Part shown: piece after piece, positions 15,719 through 21,249 of the stretch | Numbering within the stretch: the first letter of the stretch is position 1 | Layout of the letters: the number at the start of each line of letters is the position of its first letter | Assembly (NCBI GenBank): GCA_900551345.1 | Contig: URVP01000009.1 | Location: 1 to 21,249, forward strand | Direction: 5' to 3' | DNA from: an uncultured Eubacteriales bacterium | Lineage (GTDB): Bacteria; Bacillota; Clostridia; Monoglobales; UMGS1388 | Length of the DNA: 21,249 nucleotides | Notes under the pieces: generated by a model | What the model was told of the DNA's origin: nothing | Database searches by the model: none | What the model saw: only the letters and a program-made list of their open reading frames with translations | Made by a program: the position numbers and the translations under genes

Positions 15719-16669
15719 ATGAAAAAACTACTATGTATAATTTTAACACTGTTTATATTTGTTTGCATTGCCGGCTGTGCAAACAAGACGGATATGCAAT
15801 CAGATGAGAGCAAAAACTTTTATACTTTCACTGATAGTTTGGGTAATGAAATAACTCTTAACAATAAACCTGAAAAAGTCGCTGTGCTTTTTTCCTCTTA
15901 TGCGGATATATGGAACTTGGCAGGAGGCAGTGTGGACATAAGCGTGGGAGAAAGTGTGGAAAGAGGTTTTGCTGAGGATGATTGTATTCTGGTTGATGAA
16001 AAATCCGGACATTCTTCTATAGATTTGGAGAAACTTTTAGAGTCACAGCCCGATTTAGTTATAGGTACCGCAGACTATCAGGTACAGGTGGATGCTGTTG
16101 ATTTTTGCAGGGAGCAGGGTATACCGGCGGCATCATTTAAAGTTGAATCCTTTGATGACTATTTGAGTATGCTGAAAATTTGCTGTGATATAACTGAGAA
16201 CCCTGAATCGTATGAAACCTATGGTGTTGAAGTGGGCGAAAGAATAGATACTTTACTTACAGAAGTAAATGAAAAAGAAAGTACGGCAAAGAAAATTTTA
16301 TTTATTCGCTCCGGGTCAGGTGCAAGCTCAGCTAAAGCCAAAACAGCACAGGATAATTTTGTATGTAAAATGCTTCAGGACCTTAATACTGAAAACATAG
16401 CGGATAAAGCGCCCGTCCTGTTGGACGGACTGAGCATAGAAGAAGTAATGATTTCGCAGCCCGATTTTATATTTATCACTACTATGGGAGATGAAGAGGC
16501 AGCAAAAAACTATATGGATTCTGTGCTTCAATCAGCAGGTTGGAAGGATTTAAATGCTGTAAAATCCGGAAACTATGCTTACCTTCCAAAAGAAATGTTT
16601 CATTATAAGCCTAACAGCCAATGGGATAAGGCTTATGAAATGCTGATTAACTTATTGTACGAAAGGTAG
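15719..16669 (+). CDS. ABC transporter substrate-binding lipoprotein (iron-siderophore/B12/heme class)
   Basis: 316 residues. The signal MKKLLCIILTLFIFVCIAG ends in lipobox Cys20, so it should be lipid-anchored on the outer face of the membrane. The fold is the long-helix BtuF/FepB/FecB type: TFTDSLGNEITLNNKPEKVAV at the start of the mature domain, LEKLLESQPDLVIGT in the first lobe, and IEEVMISQPDFIFITT in the second. The ATG follows the fusion gene's stop with no gap; GGAGG lies at 15701-15705. Members of this class bind ferric siderophores, heme, cobalamin or related metal chelates. Linkage to a siroheme/iron-sulfur enzyme hints at iron or a tetrapyrrole, but that is inference. Confidence 0.85.
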   Translation: MKKLLCIILTLFIFVCIAGCANKTDMQSDESKNFYTFTDSLGNEITLNNKPEKVAVLFSSYADIWNLAGGSVDISVGESVERGFAEDDCILVDEKSGHSSIDLEKLLESQPDLVIGTADYQVQVDAVDFCREQGIPAASFKVESFDDYLSMLKICCDITENPESYETYGVEVGERIDTLLTEVNEKESTAKKILFIRSGSGASSAKAKTAQDNFVCKMLQDLNTENIADKAPVLLDGLSIEEVMISQPDFIFITTMGDEEAAKNYMDSVLQSAGWKDLNAVKSGNYAYLPKEMFHYKPNSQWDKAYEMLINLLYER

Positions 16670-16675
16670 TAAGAT

Positions 16676-17677
16676 ATGACACAGGTCAAACGATTATATA
16701 TAATATACACTTTTGTATTATTAATATTTGCATCGCTGTTTGTCTTAAGTGTGGTTTTTGGCTCTGTGTCAATACCTTTAAGCGATTTTATTGATGCTTT
16801 AAAAGGCGAAGAAAGCGTCTATGGAGCAATAGTATGGGATATAAGATTACCCCGGACAATAGCGGCAGCTCTTGCCGGTATAGCTTTAGCTGCTGCCGGC
16901 AGTGTGTTACAGTGCGTAACTGATAATTCACTGTGTGCTCCAAATATAATCGGAATAAATTCCGGTGCGGGACTGTTTGTTATGATAATCTTATGTCTGT
17001 TTCCCAATCAATGGATGTTATTGCCTTTTGTAGCATTTATAGGTGCGCTTTTGGCAACTGCCATTGTTATGAGTATTGCCTTTAGCGGAGGAGGCAGAAC
17101 AAACGGCACCGCTATAGTTTTAGCGGGTGTGGCTGTTTCCTCTATTTTAAGTGCCGGTATATCATTTTTATCGCTGCGTTATCCTGATGTTTTAAGTACC
17201 TATTCAAGCTTTAGTGTAGGCGGTTTTAGAGGAGTGGGATATAAAGAAATATTTATTCCTTTTATAATTATACTTATATCTCTTATATCTTTGCAAATTT
17301 TGTCCGCTAAATTAAATTTGTTGTGCTTAGGTGATGATATAGCTTACTCTTTGGGTATAAAGGTTAAAGTGTTAAGAATAACCAGCCTGGTTATTTCCGC
17401 TGCATTATGTGCCAGTGCCGTTAGTTTTGCAGGACTGCTGGGTTTTGTGGGCTTAATTGTTCCCAATATAACAAAACAGATTGCCGGAAGTGATATGAGG
17501 TTTAATCTTACTATTTCAGCGTTAAGCGGCGGTGGGTTGGTTATGTTTTCCGATTTGCTCGGCAGAATTTTGTTTTCGCCTACAGAACTTCCTGCGGGCA
17601 TTATAATGGCAGTGTTTGGTTCGCCATTCTTTTTATACCTTTTAATTAAAAGGAGAAACAGATATGGTAGAATGTAA
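16676..17677 (+). CDS. FecCD-family ABC transporter permease
   Basis: 333 residues, all membrane, about ten helices. Family motifs include IRLPRTIAAALAGIALAAAGSVLQ (about 58-81), NSLCAPNIIGINSGAG, and FVGLIVPNITKQIAGSD with TELPAGIIMAVFGSPFFLYLL near the end. The core forms the homodimeric channel of B12/siderophore/heme importers. It starts 6 bp after the binding-protein gene behind AAAGG and its last 14 bp overlap the ATPase gene, so the three transport genes are one translationally coupled unit. Confidence 0.93.
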   Translation: MTQVKRLYIIYTFVLLIFASLFVLSVVFGSVSIPLSDFIDALKGEESVYGAIVWDIRLPRTIAAALAGIALAAAGSVLQCVTDNSLCAPNIIGINSGAGLFVMIILCLFPNQWMLLPFVAFIGALLATAIVMSIAFSGGGRTNGTAIVLAGVAVSSILSAGISFLSLRYPDVLSTYSSFSVGGFRGVGYKEIFIPFIIILISLISLQILSAKLNLLCLGDDIAYSLGIKVKVLRITSLVISAALCASAVSFAGLLGFVGLIVPNITKQIAGSDMRFNLTISALSGGGLVMFSDLLGRILFSPTELPAGIIMAVFGSPFFLYLLIKRRNRYGRM

Positions 17678-18419
17678 AAATATAACAGTAACAGTCGGAA
17701 AAAATACAATTGTTAACAATGTTTCGTTTCGCGCAAACGAAGGAGAAATATGCGTGCTGTTGGGTAAAAACGGCAGCGGAAAAACAACCCTTTTGCGAGC
17801 TATTAACGGAAATATAGACTATACCGGACAAGTTTTAATTAATAAAACGGATATGGCTGATGTAACAGCTAAGCAAAGAGCTTGCATAGTTGCTTCTATG
17901 CCGCAGATTCTTCCCCAACCACCCGTTAGTGTGGAAAGACTTGTATCGTTTGGTAGGCAGCCTTTTACTGGGATGAGTGGAATTTTGTCTCCTAAAGATA
18001 AAGAAATAGTCAAAAAGGTCATTATCGAAAATAATCTTGACAGCATTAAGAACAAACGAATAGACCGAGTTTCAGGCGGTGAAAGACGCAAAGCTTTTTT
18101 CGCCATGATGCTGTGTCAACAGGCAAAAGTGCTGTTAGTGGATGAACCGACCGCCAATCTTGATATTCAATATACTAAGCATATTTTGAAAACTTTTTAT
18201 AAAGAAAAAGAAAAAAATAACACAATTATTACGGTGTTTCATGATGTAAATCAAGCGTTGGAAATTGCAGATAAAATTATAGTTATGGAACAAGGAAAAA
18301 TTGTTTTTGAAGGGTCACCCAAACAAGCTTGCAGTCAGGAAGTTCCTCAAAGGTATTTTAGTATGGAAAAGCTTAAGTGTACAGATGATAACGGTACAAC
18401 CTTTTATATGTATAGATAA
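17664..18419 (+). CDS. ABC transporter ATPase (FepC/BtuD class)
   Basis: 251 residues. Walker A is GKNGSGKTT (34-42), the Q loop lies in MPQILPQPPVSVERLVSFGR, the signature is VSGGERRKAF, Walker B is VLLVDEPTANLD and the switch His is in TVFHDVNQA. The signature ends RRKAF instead of the more common RQR; this is mild divergence and not inactivating by itself. AGGAG (17651-17655) precedes the ATG, which sits inside the permease gene. It is the last gene of the LysR-adjacent operon. Confidence 0.93.
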   Translation: MVECKNITVTVGKNTIVNNVSFRANEGEICVLLGKNGSGKTTLLRAINGNIDYTGQVLINKTDMADVTAKQRACIVASMPQILPQPPVSVERLVSFGRQPFTGMSGILSPKDKEIVKKVIIENNLDSIKNKRIDRVSGGERRKAFFAMMLCQQAKVLLVDEPTANLDIQYTKHILKTFYKEKEKNNTIITVFHDVNQALEIADKIIVMEQGKIVFEGSPKQACSQEVPQRYFSMEKLKCTDDNGTTFYMYR

Positions 18420-18449
18420 AAACAGCTATTTGTGGTTCATGCTGTTTTT
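18420..18449 (+). terminator. Weak hairpin with U-tract after the ABC operon
   Basis: AAACAGC (18420-18426) pairs with GCTGTTT (18441-18447) across a 14-nt loop, and U's follow. The stem is short and mostly A-T, so it is a weak terminator directly after the ATPase stop codon. A stronger one follows. Confidence 0.45.
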
Positions 18450-18471
18450 AATCGATGTATAATAAAAATAT

Positions 18472-18523
18472 AAAGCACATTTAGCTCAGATTTATCTGTA
18501 AGCCAAATGTGCTTTGCTTTTAA
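18472..18523. terminator. Bidirectional terminator between the converging ABC operon and second Na/Pi gene
   Basis: AAAGCACATTT (18472-18482) pairs perfectly with AAATGTGCTTT (18505-18515). Inside, GCT/AGC and CAGAT/ATCTG continue the stem to a 2-nt loop with one small bulge and one mismatch. On the plus strand GCTTTTAAT follows; on the minus strand the stem is followed by TATATTTTTATT. The genes on both sides converge on it, so it probably serves both. Confidence 0.85.
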
Positions 18524-18545
18524 TAGACTCGTTTAACAATAGATA

Positions 18546-20291
18546 TTAATTAAGAGCATATTTTTCAAGGTAAAATTCGTATTTCTCGTTAAAATCACGG
18601 TTATCAGTACGAGCATTTTTCAGTAATTCGTGAGTATTCATATTGTTGTTTGCATCATCAACCACACAACCTGCAATGTTTGAACAATGATCTGAAACTC
18701 TTTCAAGATTGGTAAGTAGGTCAGCCCATATGAATCCTGCTTCTATAGTACATTCTTTATGCTGAAGACGCACTATATGACGGCTTCTCATCTGCTCTTT
18801 CAGTTTATCAATAACCTGTTCAAGAGGCTCCACTTTTTGTGCTGCGTTCAAATCATTGTTTAAGAATGCAGTAAGGGACAAATCCAGTATTTCATTTACG
18901 GCATTAAACAACACATTAAGTTCAGCTCTGGCATCTGCGGAAAAGGTAATCTCTTTGTCATTTATTTCTTCGATAGATTCCAAAAGATTTACGCTGTGAT
19001 CGCTGATTCTTTCAAAATCGCCTATTACTTTAAGCAGTTTGGCCACTTCCAGGCTTTCTTTCTCGCTTAGCTGATGTCCGCTCAGCTTTACCAAATATGT
19101 ACCCAGTGAGTCCTCCCAACGATCGGATTTATCTTCCATTTTTTTGATGGAGCGTGCCAGGTCGTCAGAGTATTTGTCAAAAGAATTAATAACATCTTTT
19201 ATGGATTTTACTGCAAGGTTGGCCATGTCTTTTACGCTGTTGCTGCTAACCTCAAGAGCAAGAGGAGGTGTTGATAAAAGACGATCATCAAGTGCTGTTG
19301 TAGCCTCTTTGGATTTAGCATCAGGTACCAGCTTATGTGCCAATTTTTCAAGCAATCCCGACATGGGGAACAGCAGAATTGTACATATAACATTAAATAA
19401 AGAATGTGCAACAGCTATACCCAGCATGGAAGCGTTTTGATCAAGAAGCATAGGATGGAAGATTGTTTTTATAAAAAGGAATACAATAATCAATACTACG
19501 GTGCCTATTATATTAAAGAACAGATGTACCATAGCGGCACGCTTTGCATTCTTATTAGTTCCGAAAGATGAAAGCAAAGCAGTCACACATGTACCTATGT
19601 TCTGTCCCATAATAATCGGTATCGCAGCACCGTAAGATACTTGTCCCGTTAAAGCAAGGGCTTGCAATATACCTACGGAAGCTGAACTGGACTGGATGAT
19701 AGCTGTGAGTATCGTACCCACAAGTACGCCTAATATGGGATTTGTAAACATCAAAAACATATCTCTGAATTCAGGAACATCTGCAAGTCCCGAAACTGCT
19801 CCGGACATGGTATCCATACCGAACATAAGAGTTGCAAATCCCAACAGAATCATACCCGTATCATTGCTTTTGCTGTTCTTGCTGAACATATAAAGTATTA
19901 TTCCTATAAGAGCAAGAACGGGTGTAAATGAAGTGGGCTTTAAAAGCTGAACAAAAACATTGCTGCTTTCAATACCGCTCAGGCTAAGTATCCACGCTGT
20001 TACCGTAGTTCCGATATTAGCACCCATAATAACATTTATGGCCTGCTTGAGCGTCATTATGCCTGAATTTACAAATCCTACAACCATTACCGTTGTTGCC
20101 GATGAGCTTTGGATTACCGCAGTAACACCAAGACCTGTTAAAAGACCGACAAGTTTACCTGTTGTCAGTTTTCCGAGCAGCGTTCTGAGCTTGCTGCCGG
20201 CACGGCGCTCCAATGCCTGCCCCATTATGTTCATTCCAAACAAAAACAGACACAGTCCGCCTATAAGAGTTAGAGCGTTAAATATGGTCAT
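18546..20291 (-). CDS. Na/Pi cotransporter family protein with PhoU-like C-terminal domain (copy 2)
   Basis: 581 residues, exactly the length of copy 1 at 3755-5500 and collinear with it. The family repeats are IQSSSATTVMVVGFVNSG and IQSSSASVGILQALALTG, with GANIGTTVTAWILSLSG and MGQNIGTCVTALLSS as partners. The PhoU-like tail carries VIGDFERISDHSVNL and LERVSDHCSNIAG. GGAGG (plus-strand CCTCC, 20302-20306) precedes the start. The gene diverges from the ECF/kinase pair, and the shared gap contains five Pho-box-like repeats. Expected role: Na+-dependent phosphate transport. Where the first copy travels with phoB-phoR, this one appears to be its own transcription unit. Confidence 0.88.
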   Translation of the reverse strand: MTIFNALTLIGGLCLFLFGMNIMGQALERRAGSKLRTLLGKLTTGKLVGLLTGLGVTAVIQSSSATTVMVVGFVNSGIMTLKQAINVIMGANIGTTVTAWILSLSGIESSNVFVQLLKPTSFTPVLALIGIILYMFSKNSKSNDTGMILLGFATLMFGMDTMSGAVSGLADVPEFRDMFLMFTNPILGVLVGTILTAIIQSSSASVGILQALALTGQVSYGAAIPIIMGQNIGTCVTALLSSFGTNKNAKRAAMVHLFFNIIGTVVLIIVFLFIKTIFHPMLLDQNASMLGIAVAHSLFNVICTILLFPMSGLLEKLAHKLVPDAKSKEATTALDDRLLSTPPLALEVSSNSVKDMANLAVKSIKDVINSFDKYSDDLARSIKKMEDKSDRWEDSLGTYLVKLSGHQLSEKESLEVAKLLKVIGDFERISDHSVNLLESIEEINDKEITFSADARAELNVLFNAVNEILDLSLTAFLNNDLNAAQKVEPLEQVIDKLKEQMRSRHIVRLQHKECTIEAGFIWADLLTNLERVSDHCSNIAGCVVDDANNNMNTHELLKNARTDNRDFNEKYEFYLEKYALN

Positions 20292-20325
20292 ATTCTCTTT
20301 GCCTCCTTCATTTATATCCGTTGCG

Positions 20326-20355
20326 ATTTTATCATAAAATGAAAATTAAGGTCAA
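20326..20355 (-). promoter_or_regulatory. Predicted promoter of the second Na/Pi cotransporter
   Basis: On the minus strand there is TTGACC (20350-20355), an 18-bp spacer and TAAAAT (20326-20331), about 35 bp before the start codon. Spacing is slightly long and the -10 is one base off consensus. The Pho repeats lie 27-74 bp upstream of this -35, on the opposite strand in orientation. Confidence 0.55.
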
Positions 20356-20381
20356 TATATTTCGAAAATTTTCATGATGAC

Positions 20382-20429
20382 TTAACAATATTTAACCAAA
20401 GTTTAACTGAATTTAACATGTATTTAACA
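20382..20429 (+). promoter_or_regulatory. Five tandem Pho-box-like repeats
   Basis: TTAACA (20382), TTAACC (20392), TTAACT (20403), TTAACA (20413) and TTAACA (20424) are all in the same orientation, with start-to-start spacings of 10, 11, 10 and 11 bp, i.e. one helical turn. This matches the Firmicute PhoP-box pattern and resembles the pstS repeats at 5555-5594. The array ends 14 bp before the -35 of the ECF gene promoter, on its coding strand, and could also act on the divergent Na/Pi gene. Confidence 0.78.
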
Positions 20430-20443
20430 TATAAAAATTTATC

Positions 20444-20472
20444 TTGACTAAATTGTATTTAAGATATACAAT
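20444..20472 (+). promoter_or_regulatory. Predicted promoter of the ECF S component/kinase operon
   Basis: TTGACT (20444-20449), a 17-bp spacer and TACAAT (20467-20472), each one base from consensus. The start codon at 20508 is about 35 bp further on, with AAGGGTG at 20491-20497. Confidence 0.72.
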
Positions 20473-20507
20473 GTAAAATAACAATATTTAAAGGGTGATT
20501 ATTACTT

Positions 20508-21083
20508 ATGAAACATCAAAATATAAAAAACATTATTCTTTCTGCAATGTTTCTTGCAATCGGTTTGGTTCTGCCTTTTCTTACCGGACAGATTAAAGAA
20601 TTCGGAAGTATGCTTCTGCCTATGCATATTCCGGTGCTGCTTTGCGGCTTAATATGCGGATGGCAGTATGGGTTGATCGTTGGCTTTATACTGCCAATTA
20701 TGCGATCCGCACTGTTCACTATGCCTGTAATGTTCCCCGGAGCAATAGCTATGGCATTTGAGCTTGCAGCATATGGTTTTGTTGTAGGATTTCTTTATTC
20801 CCGTTCACACTGGAAATGCGTTAAGGCACTGTATTTCTGCTTGATTTCTGCAATGATTGCAGGTCGATTTGTATGGGGCGCAGCTCAGGTAGTCCTTCTC
20901 GGACTCAGCGGCGGAGCTTTTACAATCAAAGCTTTTATCGCCGGTGCGCTTCTTAATGCAATACCCGGTATTATATTACAGCTTGTATTAATTCCTGTAA
21001 TTATGGTTGCACTTGACCGAGCTAAACTGGTACCCTTTTCATCTTCAGCAAAAGCAAAGGATAATTCTTATGCAGCAAAATAA
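20508..21083 (+). CDS. ECF transporter S component (substrate unknown)
   Basis: 191 residues with about six hydrophobic helices and a polar lysine/serine-rich tail. Helix 1 (NIILSAMFLAIGLVLPF) has an A13-x3-A17 motif of the kind S components use to dock on EcfT. LPMHIPVLLCGLICGWQYG and GIILQLVLIPVIMVAL fit the general ECF S-component (PF12822-like) pattern. No EcfA/EcfT genes are nearby, so it should use a shared energising module, as in group II ECF transporters. Family sequence does not fix the vitamin or nucleoside carried. The downstream overlapping gene is a uridine-kinase-like enzyme, which would fit uptake followed by phosphorylation. Pho-box-like repeats precede the promoter. Confidence 0.8.
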   Translation: MKHQNIKNIILSAMFLAIGLVLPFLTGQIKEFGSMLLPMHIPVLLCGLICGWQYGLIVGFILPIMRSALFTMPVMFPGAIAMAFELAAYGFVVGFLYSRSHWKCVKALYFCLISAMIAGRFVWGAAQVVLLGLSGGAFTIKAFIAGALLNAIPGIILQLVLIPVIMVALDRAKLVPFSSSAKAKDNSYAAK

Positions 21084-21249
21084 GTTGATAGTAGATACTG
21101 CTGCCTCTTTGCTTAAAGATAAAGACTTTGTTCTAATTGCTGTTGACGGTCGGTGCGGAGCGGGTAAAAGTACACTTGCTGCTGAATTGCAAAAAAAGAT
21201 TGATTGTAATGTGTTACATATGGACTATTTCTTTTTACAGCCCCATCAG
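21070..21249 (+). CDS. Uridine-kinase-like P-loop kinase (5' part, cut by the window edge)
   Basis: The first 60 residues are present. FVLIAVDGRCGAGKSTLAAEL contains the P-loop G27-x4-GKST and a preceding beta strand, and NVLHMDYFFLQPHQ matches the second strand of uridine kinase/phosphoribulokinase-like proteins, where the Asp after HM contacts substrate. The gene overlaps the ECF S-component gene by 14 bp, with AAGG (21057-21060) in front, so the two are translationally coupled. A small-molecule kinase acting on the imported compound is the natural reading. The true substrate may differ from uridine because this subgroup is poorly characterised. Confidence 0.75.
   Translation, partial: MQQNKLIVDTAASLLKDKDFVLIAVDGRCGAGKSTLAAELQKKIDCNVLHMDYFFLQPHQ

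Noticed and set aside
20364..20373. GAAAATTTTC palindrome between the divergent genes
   Set aside because: AT-only core palindromes this short are expected by chance in this base composition and nothing else marks it as a site.
20382..20429. Short direct repeats as CRISPR or replication iterons
   Set aside because: The units are 6 bp with 10-11 bp spacing and sit next to a promoter in a phosphate locus; CRISPR repeats are much longer and no origin genes are near.

Overview
The window reads as chromosomal DNA from a low-GC Gram-positive bacterium, most likely a member of the Clostridia. Reasons: AT-rich coding with strong AGGAGG-type ribosome binding sites, lipoprotein-type solute-binding proteins, sigma-A-like promoters, intrinsic terminators with U-tracts, and a strictly anaerobic-looking siroheme/iron-sulfur fusion enzyme. 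No plasmid, phage, IS, tRNA, rRNA or CRISPR features were seen.

Layout. (1) 1-411, minus: 5' part of a TrpB2-type tryptophan synthase beta chain. Its roughly 150-nt leader carries a near-consensus promoter, a run of (G/U)AG triplets spaced exactly every 5 nt, and an intrinsic terminator that could be exclusive with an antiterminator. This is the architecture of TRAP-controlled attenuation. (2) 673-5500, plus: a PhoB/PhoR-type two-component pair, an HD-domain phosphohydrolase and a Na/Pi cotransporter with a PhoU-like tail. (3) 5555-12066, plus: Pho-box repeats, then pstS-pstC-pstA-pstB-phoU and a second PhoB/PhoR pair, closed by a terminator. (4) 12155-18419: a minus-strand LysR regulator divergent from a plus-strand operon. 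The operon encodes an 856-residue fusion (CoA-disulfide-reductase-like flavoprotein, rhodanese, siroheme sulfite/nitrite reductase-like domain with ferredoxin clusters), followed by a complete FecB/FecCD/FepC-like ABC importer. (5) 18546-20291, minus: a second Na/Pi cotransporter of exactly the same length (581 aa) as the first, sharing a bidirectional terminator with the ABC operon. (6) 20382-21249, plus: five tandem TTAAC(A/C/T) Pho-box-like repeats in the divergent intergenic region, then an ECF transporter S component and the start of a uridine-kinase-like P-loop kinase.

How the parts fit. Most of the window is a phosphate-homeostasis cluster: a high-affinity ABC importer, two Na+-coupled Pi carriers, a free PhoU plus two PhoU-like tails, and two sensor/regulator pairs. 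Repeats matching the Firmicute PhoP-box pattern precede pstS and also lie between the second Na/Pi carrier and the ECF/kinase pair. This suggests that the ECF/kinase pair belongs to the Pi-starvation response, possibly for nucleoside-like salvage. The LysR/siroheme-reductase/ABC block is a separate sulfur or nitrogen redox module lodged between the phosphate genes. The three observations most worth following up are the TRAP-like leader of trpB2, the Pho boxes before the ECF/kinase pair, and the flavoprotein-rhodanese-siroheme fusion with its linked importer.
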